A stretch of 64,000 nt of DNA from contig NC_064435.1 of NCBI RefSeq assembly GCF_023343835.1, forward strand, positions 82,966,134 through 83,030,133, given 5' to 3'. Within the stretch, counting starts at the first letter, position 1. Each line of letters starts with the position of its first letter. The notes under the pieces were generated by a model. It was given only the letters and a program-made list of their open reading frames with translations, was not told the DNA's origin and did no database searches. The position numbers and the translations under genes are program-made. Shown piece after piece: positions 25,462 through 36,990 of the stretch. This stretch comes from Lagopus muta (taxonomy: Eukaryota > Chordata > Aves > Galliformes > Phasianidae).

Positions 25462-27884
25462 AAATTTACTGTGCTGTAGCAGTGCTCCAAAAGATAGATA
25501 AAACCAAATAAAAAGCGAGCTTTCAAGTAGGACTCCAGAACCCTGTTAAATTATTTTAAACAACTCTCTAGTTTTCCAAAATGTTAATCAAAGCAGTTCT
25601 GTTTACTCCTATGAGACTCCATGTGAGCAGATGGCACCTTTGAAAATCAGATCTCTTCTTCAGGTGCAAAAATACGACCATCTGAGAATGCTGAACAAAA
25701 CTTTACTGTCTTAGCCCACAGGAGTCCTTGCATGTAGCAACGACCACCCTTTGGAGGAATCTCTCCTTCCCTGTGGACCACAGTGGGAGCTTGCAGAGGT
25801 TTAGTCTTTCCTTGTCAGGCCAACCTCCATGCCTGTGAACAGCTCACCATCCTCTTTGTCCCCATGCAGATCTAGAGATGATCACTCAGCCACAGGACTC
25901 ACATTGGTGTCAGCAGCAGCATGTCTATTCCAGTCTGTTTGGTGCAGTGCCATCATGGGCAGGAATGCAGGCAGAATGCTCTCACAGCAGGGCTTGCTGC
26001 AGGCACAGGCAAGGAGGCAGCTTCCTAGAGTGGCTAGCTGCTAGGAAGAGCAAAACAACCCAAGCATGGTGGATTAATTTTTCTAGCAAACAAAACTTGC
26101 TGATACTGTTTCTTATGCTGCTGCTGTGGAAAGGTTAGATGACTGAGGACCTGATGGGTCTGAGACATTTGGCAACTATCACCCTTCCTTGCAGACTCAG
26201 AAGGCAGAATTATCTTCCCTCCCTCCCGTTTCTCCTGGGGCAGCAAGTGCAAAAAGCACGTTTCTACTGTGCTCTCTAAAATCACAGTCATCATCCCTTT
26301 CATTTCCTATGTCCAAGGCTAAACTTTCCATTCCCGGAGTGGCAAAATTTACCTTACCCACACATAGGAATCTCTGAACTGTGCCTAAACCATGCCATTG
26401 GCTGTGTCCTTTCCAGATGCTGGTGCACAAAGTCACCTTCCTGCCCATCATGTGCATGCTTCAGGTGTCCCATGCCTCCATAAACTGATTTAATCTGTAT
26501 TCCAATTAAAAGCCTGTAAGGAAATATCTCTGTTGCTCTTTTCGTTGTAGATATTATAACTTTGGTTTGCCACTGGAATACTGAAGCTGGTGTCTGTGCA
26601 ATTAAAATACCAATGGTACAATTGTTCAGTTTCATTTTGTTCTTTACTCCTCTATAAACTTCCTTGCTATACATAGTATAAAATAAGAACTAATCAGAAA
26701 GAGAATAGCATGAAATTCTGAAAGATAAAATCTAATCTTTATAGGACACAGAAAAGCACTTGTGCTGGCACTGGGTACGGTGTTTAGCTCTAGGAGGGCA
26801 ACAGCGGTATATCTGCTCTAGTAACGATTTTACCTCTCCATAATATTTATTGATTGAGTTTCAAACGGCAACATTTGTGTCAGTACGCTGCCTTCAAATC
26901 CCTGCCATGATTGTCAGTGTGTGCACGGGGAGTTTCTGAGTGGAGCAGCAGGTGGACAGCCTTTGGCTGGTGCAGGGCTCTGTGCGACCGCTCTGCTTAG
27001 CGGCTGTCAGCCCTGAAGTGTTTTCTCCCTACGGATCAATTCACCTTTTCTCCTGCATACATCATGGACAATGCAACGAGAACCTGCGCTGACTTGGGGT
27101 AATGCCAGTGTGTGCTCCAGTACTCCATTGCAGATGTTGGTTTCTAAATTAAAAATGGCAAAGGGAAGTAAATGAAGTATATATATAGCAAGAAGACTGC
27201 TTCTAAAGGCATGTATGCACTATGCATTACAAGAATAAAATGTTACCTAACTAGGGCCTTGATCCAAAGCCCCAGAGAGTCAAGGAGAGTGCTTTCTGCT
27301 GATGTCAGGCCATGGATCAAGTTCTTAGAGCACAGTTCTCTTACCATTGTAACTCACAAGCGACACAGAGAAAACCCTGATTTAAAACAAAACAAAGGAA
27401 AACACAACCTCCTACACTACTCTTTGCGTGAGATAAGGAGCACAAACCTACCTTATTTCTTTTCCCATCTAAAACACGCCGATAACTGTGAAGTAAAGCA
27501 GTGGTCACAGTTTTAAGTAGAGACCCTCTGTTGACAAGCTGGGCCAGCTTGTGAGAAATACTCGTCTTGCACTGAAGAACTAAGCAAAGTGACTGGCACC
27601 ATGAGATGGACACTCAGGTTACAGACATCCAGAGCTACAGTTCTCTGGTGATGTCTGATATATGCCAGCCCTGCATCTCCTGAGGCTTTTGGAGGCTCTT
27701 GGCACATCAGTGCATCTTCACTTTGAGCTCATTTCAAAGCCATAGCAGCTGACAGGCATTGTGGGTGCCTTTTTGTGAGCTTTCTCTTACAAATTTGACC
27801 CCACAGATTTGTTTGCTAAGAACCCCCCACGAATGCTATGTTGGCAGATGAGCACATATGGAAACAGCATGTTATAATAAAGGA

Positions 27885-28138
27885 GGTGTGGTAGCCAGTC
27901 ATTAGTGGGATTCTTCAGGGCTGTATTTTTGGACTAATTCTCTTTAATGTTTTCATAAATGACTTGGATATAGAGCTTGAATGTTTTTCTAAGTAGTTTT
28001 GTGGAGGACATTAAACTGGGAGGAGTGGCCTCAGATACAGGATCTGGATTTTGGGTGATGCTGTGAGGGGCCAGGAACTGGACTCAATGTTCCATACGGG
28101 TCCCTTCCAACTCAGGATATTCTACGACTCTCGTATGA
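27885..28138 (+). mobile_element. CR1 LINE with internal deletion
   Basis: The left part encodes a reverse-transcriptase segment in sense (…LILFNVFINDLDIELE…, then …TGRSG…). Only about 60 bp later comes the extreme 3' tail, 'ggactcaatgttccatacgggtcccttccaactcaggatattctacgactct'. About 0.7 kb of the normal element is missing between them. The catalytic FADD motif region is disrupted. Confidence 0.85.
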
Positions 28139-28139
28139 A

Positions 28140-30150
28140 AATTTGGCACCCATGAAAAAATAAATTTATGTCATTTTCCTCTTCAATTTTATCTCTTGCG
28201 ACAATATTAATCAGCCCCAAGTGACATATTTTATGATGGCCTTTTTTTATTAAGTGCTGAGCAAAACCTGTATTTCTCCAGAGCACTGAGGGGCCACTGG
28301 TGTGAATTTGTCATTAACATGCTAAAGAGTTCTGCTGCACGAGCAGTGTGACCTGTTCGTTTGTATGTTAATAGAACTCGTGTCTAGAAAGATTTGAAGG
28401 CAGTCTTCTGCCAGACACAGATTGTTCATTAGGACAATGAAAAGGACTCCTGTGAAATAATAATAATAATTAATACTTTGCCACTTCTGTAGTGCCTTTC
28501 ATTCAAACAACTCCAAGCACCCTGCAAATTAATTAGGCCTCACAGCAATTCTGGGCAGTGGCATCCCCAACTGATGCGCCTTAGGAACTCATTGAGTGGA
28601 GGTGGAGAAGGAGAGAGATTTGTTCCACACTTCCAATGGAGTCAGTGGGAGAGCTCGTAAGATAAACTGCAGTCCTGGCACATATAACCTATAAGGCAGC
28701 ACTGCTGTGTGCAGTGCAAAGAAGCATAGTGGTTTCAGAAGACCAAGAAAGAAATTTCTTTACAACAAAAGTCATATCAGTTATTATTTTTCAGGCTCAT
28801 AAACCCTTTTGTAAGCTCAGAGTTGTGCCCATAGTGGGTGATACGAATATCTGCCCAGCCCTGTCTAGCTTAACTTCTAAAGGAAATAATTTACTCCTTA
28901 GTAAAGTGCACTCTGTTCAGTGCTATTAAGCATGCTTGAAATAATCTCACAAGTTTCGCTGGAGAGAATGGAAAATACTGGAAAATACTTTTTGCTTACA
29001 TAGAATTACAGGGAAGCAAAGCAAGAAAAGAAAAAAAAAAAGCTTTTTTTTTATGGGGTCCAAACATAAAATGTTTGTGAAGTCCTAGTTTAGTACTTAT
29101 TATATTGCACTAGCAGTCATTGCTTGTCATATGGCACTAGCAGCGTAAATTAGTTGAATTAAACTTTGTACATCAGAGCAAGACAGCAAAGTCCATCTTG
29201 TATTTTTAATCTGTCCTCAAGTTTGCATTTTTTGCTGATCAAAATATTCTTAACTTTCCTTGCCAGTCATTCTATGAACTCATAAATAGAGCAAAGTAGT
29301 TGCACACCCATAGGAGAAAGCTACATCTTTCATCAGTCTTAGAGTATGTGGCTCATCTCTGTGCCAGTGTTTATAATTTTTCTTCTAGGATTTCAAGGGT
29401 TTGCTTTCACTTTGCCATGGTTTAAGGTTGTCTGCCACTCAACAGCACACCACATGAATTAAATTATTGAGCAAAGTAAAGTAAATGTCAGGCAACGCCT
29501 AGAACTGATTGATAAATAATCAGAGAACCTAGGAGCAGAACAGGTTTATGTGTATCCTTGTTTCTTTGTTTCATTTGTTTGCATCGTTTTGGTTTGGTTT
29601 ACACTAAAACAAAATAAGAAATAAGAAAGGAGAAGAACAGATGGAGTACTGGACAATTTTCACTTGCTTCTCTTTATGGTTCAAGCAATGGGCTCGAGTT
29701 TTCTTGAGTTCATGGCAGTCAAGTTAAACGAGTCAGGCTGTGGATTGGAAACTGTGGTGCCTGGCAACAGGCAAAGAGGATTGAAAACCTGAAAGGTATG
29801 AAAGAGAAAAAAAATCGAAACAGAAGATACAAAAGCAGAACAGAGGACACAGAATAAGGAGAAATGGGAAAAAACGCAATATTTTTGAGTGGGTTTTGTA
29901 TAAATGTATGGTTTTGGGGGCACGTTTACTTTATGCCCGTGTTCATCACAGAGTTCTTCAAGACTGAGGACTGCAGCTACATCACTCACTGTCACACCAC
30001 AGCCTTGGGCAATTGCATTCCTAGATATTTTGAAGACAGCTTTACTAATTACAGTAGTTTTCCATGTGTCACCATAGTTCACTGTGTGTACCTCAGCCCA
30101 ATGGCAGAGCTAGAAATGTGCTTTGCTGATAACATCATGCTGAAACCAGC
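28140..30150. other. Intergenic, with one 133-codon open frame of doubtful meaning
   Basis: This is mostly unique AT-rich sequence. The minus-strand frame at 30082-29681 starts MNYGDTWKTTVISKAVFKIS and has a globular-looking first half, but the second half is hydrophobic low complexity. No splice context or known domain was seen. In an AT-rich window this size, roughly one such frame is expected by chance. Confidence 0.4.
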
Positions 30151-30151
30151 A

Positions 30152-30365
30152 GAGGGATCATGGAATGACTTGGGTTGGAAGGGACCTCAAGGATCATCAG
30201 GTTTTAAGCCCTGTGCTGCTGACAGGATTGCCAACCACTAAAACAGGCACCAGCTCAGGCTGCCCAGGAGCCCATCCAACATGGCCTTGACCACCTCCAA
30301 GGATGGGGGATCCAGAACCTCTCTGGGCAGCCTGTGCCAGTGCCTTGTCATCCTAATTTCCAATG
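30152..30365 (-). mobile_element. CR1 LINE 3' fragment
   Basis: It opens with 'catggaatgacttgggttggaagggacctcaaggatcatcagg' and includes 'caggctgcccaggagcccatccaacatggccttgaccacctcc', the inverse complement of CR1. It ends abruptly before the decamer repeat at 30,360. Confidence 0.92.
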
Positions 30366-30392
30366 TAATCCAATGTAATCCAATGTAGAAGT
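30358..30392 (+). repeat. Short tandem decamer repeat
   Basis: AATCCAATGT is repeated three times directly after the truncated 5' end of the adjacent CR1 fragment. Confidence 0.8.
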
Positions 30393-30834
30393 GGTAGATC
30401 AGTTAAGGAAAAGCTAGCATTAGGTCACAAAAGCACTTATGGCCTGTTTCCAAAGGGCAGCGATGGCATTTTGGGATTAACATGACTTAGGTTAAGGTTC
30501 AAAGCAGCTCTGGGAATTACCTGTCAGGTAGAAGTAAAAGTGCTGATATCTTTCTTACTGAAGTTCAGAGATGTTAGCTGTGTTGTGAAACTGTCCTTAG
30601 GTTTTAATGTGTGTTTTTTGTTTTGTTTTTTTTTTTCTTCTTTTTCCCTGAAAACCAAATACATTTTGAAATACATGATCTAAACAGCACTTAATTAAGT
30701 AGCCAGGTTTTCATCTATTTTAACATCCTGCAAAATCCCCACCTGCCATGTGCTCCAGGCTCAGAACGCTACACTGGAGCACAGGCAGTGGAAGAGAGAA
30801 GAAGCAGAGGATGTTTAACATTCAGGATTTGTCC

Positions 30835-31095
30835 GCAGCCGATAATTTATTGGAACTCATCTGTAACAAGGCCTGGCACTGATTTATAAGTTGATTTGAA
30901 AAATAAATAAAAGTGATAGAAACCTGCATTCGGTTTTAATGATAGACTGTTGCAGCGTGAAAAGTAAGGATATGAAACATTGCAAGGAAATTAGATATTA
31001 TGCCCTGAAGACAACTGCAGCTACCAGCCCATTAATTGTTAGATATTTATTATTAAAAATTTCTTTTCATGAGTGACTGCAGAATATTTGTGCTC
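30835..31095. promoter_or_regulatory. Candidate conserved non-coding element
   Basis: This is unique AT-rich sequence with 'gataatttattgg', 'cccattaattgttag' and 'tttattattaaaaatttc'. It lies between CR1 copies but contains none itself. Confidence 0.2.
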
Positions 31096-32339
31096 TTAAA
31101 GTTGTTGAGTTCTGACATGAATGGAGTACATGAAGCTCATTTTTCCTTCCCTCCGTGTCTGTGTACGCGCATGAGTTTGTGGAGCTGACAAGGTAGCTGA
31201 CCTCTAAATGTGATGAATCTTTGCGTACAAACAAAAACACTCAAGTGCTGCCTCTGAATTGATACTGAATAGGATAATGAATGCTGGGAAGTTCATTTTT
31301 GCTCTGAATTTCAATAGTGAGGGGCTGCAGAGTGCCCTGAAACGGGTCTCTCTGGAAACACAGACAGCCTTGCTTTGTTTACAGTGGAAGGCACAGCATT
31401 TCCAGGGGGCTCTGGCTGTTTGCATCAGCAGCCTTCTATGGCCTGGGTGCTCCCAGAGCACTGCTGATCACCCAGCAAGTGCTGAGGAAAGGAGGAGACG
31501 TGTAACTGGGAAAAAACAGCCACATGCATCTGCCAAAACAAACAGAAGGTAAGTAAAGGACCGTTTGTAAAACGCTATAAGGGTCTTGGCAAACTGAAGC
31601 GTTATATCAGGTCTTAAAAATACAGAGGACCTTTGATTAAGTAAATTCTAAACCAACTGAAGTTCACAGAAAGGCAAGAACTCCCGACATGCCCTCCCAC
31701 TTCTTCTCCCTCAGTTTACACAATAACTAGCATTGCTGATCTTTGGAGGAAGCAATGCCTGATAGGGAGCACACATAAAATACATAAAGAAGAATGGTTC
31801 CTACCTCAGTTGGCCTGTGATCTACCTTTCTCTCATTTTGCTATGAATTATTAAGAGCGGTTATAGTAATTAAATGTGATAGTAATGTGGCTACAGAACC
31901 TCAGTTGAAGATCAGGTTTTAAATGCTTACTGCTTGGATTGTCTGAGGCAAATTTACCTTCATGTGCTTGTGCAGCTTTCTGATCATAAGATGGAACTCT
32001 ACTACAAGCAAAACAGTGCATGCATCCATGTTCCTCTTTCTTCTCCAACCTGTATGAGGCAGTTTATCCCCATTTCTCCACTAAATTTCACTTGGAAAAC
32101 CACCTCTCTAAAGTCAGGTGCAGTACCTAAATGTGGTTTTCAAAAACTGAGCAGGTATGTGGTCAGCCCACAGGACAAGGTATCTGGAACTCCTTCTGTC
32201 CATATAATGTGAACATTTATTTGTCCATAATAAAATACACTTTACAGCCTACATGTTAGTGTCATTTCTAACAAAGGTAGACTCTGCTTGCTATCCAGAA
32301 CATGGGTTTAGAAGCGAGGTACAAAATGCAAAAGGAGAC

Positions 32340-32640
32340 AGGCAGCTATTAGAGAAGATTCACAGTTATGGGCAAATGCATTAATGGTGGGGTTAGCTCT
32401 TGAAATGAGAATTTATAACATGCCTTAACCTAATCCCTCATTAAGATAATTTATTCTCCCCCTCAAGGTCTCACATCACAGCTAGTATTAGGCAAATAAT
32501 TAGTAACAAACAATTCATTTGATCAATTTCGACTCTTCTTTTCTAATGAACTGTCAGCCAACACAGTGCAATTGTCTCAAGTATATTTATTATTACACAT
32601 TATTTGCCTGTTTTTCTGATGTATTTGTAGTCTGTTGTTT
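32340..32640. promoter_or_regulatory. Candidate conserved non-coding element
   Basis: This is unique AT-rich sequence with 'aatgcattaatggtgg', 'cattaagataatttatt', 'aataattagtaac' and 'caattcatttgatcaat'. No repeat or open frame was recognised. Confidence 0.22.
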
Positions 32641-34094
32641 ATCCAGGAGGAGCCAAGTGCTCCGTGGCAGCTAGTCAGGGCACTCTGAGTGGATGCAGAA
32701 GTCACAGGGCATGACTGTATCTTTGTCTGGGAAATGGGATGTTGGGATGATTTTGTGAATTCTCAGGCTTTCAAGAATTGAACTTTGTTTCCTCTAAATA
32801 AAGTTGAGTGCACGAACGTTTTAATCCATAACTCACACGAGGCAGTTCTTTGTTCTGCAGTCATGTTGCATAAGAGACTCACAGCTCAAGCAAGGAAAAA
32901 GAAAGATCTATTTGCTGCTGTGAGATAACTTCCTGGCATAGAAAAGGTGGCAAGCCCTTGTGCTAATTAAAGTACCCTTAGGAAGCACTGCATTGGAAGC
33001 ATTTCTTGATGAATGTCCAGCAAATGTCCAACTTGCTGAAGGACTGACTAAGCTCTTTGCCCAGCTGCCCTTCTGCTTGATGTGGAGAAACCTGTGGGAG
33101 CCTACTTAGCAAACGTGGCACCTGGAGGACTGAAAGGCTGTGAAATGAATTGGGGTCTCTGACACGGCTGTATCTGGGCCACCACGGCAGCCCTGGAAGG
33201 TATTTGCAAACTACATTTTCATGGGATATCAGCCAGAATGAGAGCAGTTATCACGCGAATGAAATTCTTACATCTTCGCCAGCTGGTGGGAATAGAGCTA
33301 ACGCAACGCCGCTTCCTGTAACGGCCACTGCCTGAACGCACAGCCCATAGGACAAAAGAGAAGAAAAACAGTGTATGATAAGTAGCCCCAGTATAAAGGC
33401 ACCAGATTGAGTCACCCAGCAGTCACCCCATGTGGCATTCTTGTGCCAGCTTTCCTCTACCAGCAAAACGGGGAGCAATGTTTTCTCACTCTACAGCGGA
33501 GGATGACTGCCTGTTGGTTCTGTTTGAAGCTTTAGGATTGACTCTGAAGAAGCTGAACTTCTTAATGCAGGCTTTTAGTCAATGCAATACACTTTTCTCC
33601 AATGTTTTATCCTTTGCATGCAAAGATGCAAAGTAGAAAAACTGTGTGGAAGGGATTTTCCAAGAGAGGGTGAAGTGGCAAACAATACTGTTCTGTCTGG
33701 GGACAGGTAAAGCTTCCCTGTAATATTTAGATTCTGTGCATGATGTTATCAAAACCTGAACTCAATTTTAATTTTACTCAAGAATTTCCTTAGTATAAGC
33801 GATCACAAATTTTTTATGTGAATGCCAATTAAGAAATTCAAGTGAAGTCCTAGGATGTGGCGATACGGTATTTTGAACAAAGACGCCATTAAAAAATAAA
33901 AAGACAACACACTCACATCAGCCCCTACTCCAAAAACATGTAGAGTGAGAGCAAAAAAAACAAACAAAAAACAAGTTAGTATTATGACATTTTTTCCTCT
34001 TGCATTTGATGCACCATTTTGGTGGATGTTTAAGTGTAGGCAGCTCTCTCAAGAATGAGCTAAACATGAGCCAGTATTTAGAATTATATTTGGA

Positions 34095-34632
34095 TTTAGA
34101 GGTTGGAAGGGACCTCAAAGATCATCAGGTTCCAACTCCAATGCCATGGATAAGGTTGCAAACTGCTAAATCAAGCACCAGCTGCCCAGAGTCCCATCCA
34201 AACTGGCCTCGAACGCCTGCAGGGATGGGGCATCCACATCTCTGGGCAGCTGTGCCTCACCACCCTCTGAGAAAAGAATTTCCTCCTAACACCTAACTTA
34301 AATCTCCCCTCTTTTAATTTAAAACCATTCCCCCTTGTCCTATCACTATCTGTGTAAAAAGTTGTTTTCCCTGCTGTTTATAATCTCCTTTTGATATTGG
34401 AAGGACATAGTGAGGTCTTCCTGGAGCTTTTTCTTCTCCAGGCTGAACAAGACCAACTTCCTTAGTATGTCTTTATAGGAGAGGTGCTCCAGTCCTCTGA
34501 TCGTCTTTGTGGCCCTCCTCTGGACCCTTTCCAAGAGCTCTGTGTCTTTCTTGTGCTTGAGGGCCCAGGCCTGGATGCAGTACTCCAGATGGGGCTTCAT
34601 GAGGGCAGAGCAGAAGGGGGCAATCTCTGCCT
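34095..34632 (-). mobile_element. CR1 LINE 3' fragment
   Basis: It runs from 'ggttggaagggacctcaaagatcatcagg' through 'cccttgtcctatcactatctgtgtaaaaagtt' and 'ctccaggctgaacaagacc' to 'ggatgcagtactccagatggggcttcatgagggcagag'. This is a 540-bp antisense copy of the CR1 3' region. The 84-codon minus-strand open frame inside it (starting [11 protein letters not shown]) is the C-terminal piece of CR1 ORF2, not a host gene. Confidence 0.95.
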
Positions 34633-35429
34633 CACACTATGTTAATTTGGAAAAAAATACAAAGAAAATATCAACCTGAAGCTCTGTAAACTGTACAGGC
34701 AAACATCCGTGCTTCCTAAAAAAATAATAAATAAAATTCAGTAATGTTAGTAATTACCAGGGAGAGAACAGTTAAACTCATCCAACAGTCATAGCTCTAG
34801 AAGAAAAAAATCTAGCAGCCCAAAGAAACCTCGTATTAAACCACGTACAGCTTCCTTGTTCAGCCACCTGCCAAATACAATTCACTCCTTTTCAGCGTGG
34901 CACAACTCCTATGTACTCTGAAGGATTTGCAAGGATGATAATTGATAGGAACCACTCTGTGTCCAAAAGTGAGGTCTCAGAATGGTGAAAATGAATGTTT
35001 GTGATCAAGGTGGACATCTGAAATGGATTTGTCTTCATGCTGTGTGTCCACAAGGGAAGCAAGCTTTGCACATGCAGACACAGCATAGAACACTCTCTTC
35101 TGTGGTGCGACCCCACAGTTTGAGTTTGACGTTTTCAGAACAGGAAAATGATTAGAGTTCAACAAAATTATCTTAAACTGCTTTGAAAAATCCCTGTCAT
35201 GATTCTTAATGTCATTACTGAAACCCGTGTTGCGTTGTACTGCGTTCAACATTATGCTGTGGACAATCAGGAGAGCCAAGAATTGTAGCTATTGCTACCA
35301 TGTTGCTATTGCTGCTGTGCACATCTGGGGAAAAAAAAAGTAAGTGTATGGACACTGGAAGGAAGTTCAGGAGACATGGGAAGACTACTTGCTTTTGTGG
35401 GGAAAGGATTCATGCAGCCAAAGCTCAGT

Positions 35430-36990
35430 TAGAGTTAAAGATGGCTAATACTGGGAGGGACAATAAAAAGAGTTTCTTGTTGTTATTGTTGTTTTTAAAT
35501 ACATTAACAACAAAAGGAAATCCAGAGAGAACACTGGTTTGATACTTGATATGAGAATGATCATCTTACAAACAGGGACGTGGACAAAGCAGAGACTTTT
35601 AATACCTTCTTCACCTCTGTCTTCAACACTGATTCTGGGCTCTGTCAGCTCCAAGCCATGGTAACAACCAACTGCCAGCCAGCCCAGAACTTCTGCTGGA
35701 TTTGCTGCTCCACCTGGACGCGTGTAATTCATGGGATGCAATGGAATTCATCCTAGGGTACTCAAAGAGCTGGCTGATGTCACTGGGAGACCCGTCTCAA
35801 TTATTTTTAAATGGTTCTGTGAATCTGGAGAGGCCCGAGTTAACTGGAAGCTGGCAAACATTGTTCCAATTTTCAAGAAAGTCAAGAAAGAAGAACCTGG
35901 TAATTCCAGACCTGTCCATCTGACTTCAGCATCTGGTAAAGTTATGGAAAAAATTATGTTGGGGGTTACTGAGAAACACACGAAGGACATTGTAGTCATT
36001 GGTCACAGCCACTGTGGGTTGATGAGGAGGTCTTGCTTAGCTAATTTAATCCCATTTTATGGCAAGATCATCCAGCTAGTTGACCAAAGGAAGCCAGTTT
36101 ACATCTTGAACTTCAGTGTGTTTTCAGTACTGTTCCTCACAGTATTCTTGACAAAATGTCCAGCACGTAGCTAGACAAAAACATAATGGGATGGCTGAAC
36201 AATTGGTTGATAGGTGAGGTCCAATATGTTGTAGTACGTGGGCTTACATCAGGCTGGTGACCATCACTGTTCTGCAGGACTCCAGTTTAGGGGCAGTTCT
36301 CTTTAATGTTATCATAAGTGACTTGGATGTAGGACTAAAAGGTGTTCTGAGCAAGTTTGATGATGATACGAAATTGGGGGGAGCTGCTGACTACATTAAG
36401 GGTGCACAGACCTTGCAGAGAGATCTAAGACAAATTAGAGGGCTGGGCAATCATCAACTGCATGAAGTTTAAGAAGCAAGGGCCATATTGTGCTCCTGGG
36501 AAGAGGTAACCCTGGCTACACATTGGAGGATAAGAGACTGAAGAGCAGCTCTACTGAAAAACATTTGGGGGTCTTGGTTGACAAGAAGTTGAAAATGAAT
36601 GAACAGCATGAGCAGGCAGGCAGGAAGGCCAACTGTGTCCTGAGGTGCATCAAGCATAACCTTGCTAGCTGGACAAGGGAAGCGATTTCCTCTCTCCAAG
36701 CTGTGCTATGCAGCTTCACCTTGAGTTCTGTGTGCAGGTTTGGGCACCACAGCACAAAAAGGTCATAAAACTATTACAGAACATCCAAAAGAGGGCTGTG
36801 AAGACGTTGAAGGCTCTAAGGGGAAGACATGTCAGGAACCACTGAAATCCCTTGGTTTGTCCAGCCCAGAGAAGAATAATGGGAGGCCTCACTGCAGTTT
36901 ACAGCTCCTCACAAGCGGAATGGAAAAGCAGCTCTGATCTCTGTGTTATGATGATCGTTATGGGTCCCTTTCGAATTGAGATATTCTGTT
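35430..36990 (+). mobile_element. CR1 LINE with reverse-transcriptase region, longest copy
   Basis: This sense CR1 starts in the linker before the RT domain ('actgggagggacaataaaaagagtttctt') and covers most of the RT and C-terminal region to the 3' tail at about 36.98 kb. One frame (35,731-36,174) reads GIHPRVLKELADVTGRPVSI, then NSRPVHLTSASGKVMEKI. After a frame shift, 36,257-36,472 reads SSLGAVLFNVIISDLDVGLK, then KFDDDTKLGG, the catalytic palm motif. Further on come KHLGVLVDKKLKMNEQHEQA and EAISSLQAVLC. Frameshifts and stops make it non-coding today. Confidence 0.95.

Noticed and set aside
34346..34600. 84-codon minus-strand open frame with [11 protein letters not shown]
   Set aside because: It is the C-terminal part of CR1 ORF2 inside the antisense CR1 copy.
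35731..36174. 147-codon plus-strand open frame
   Set aside because: It is the reverse-transcriptase part of a CR1 element, not a host gene.
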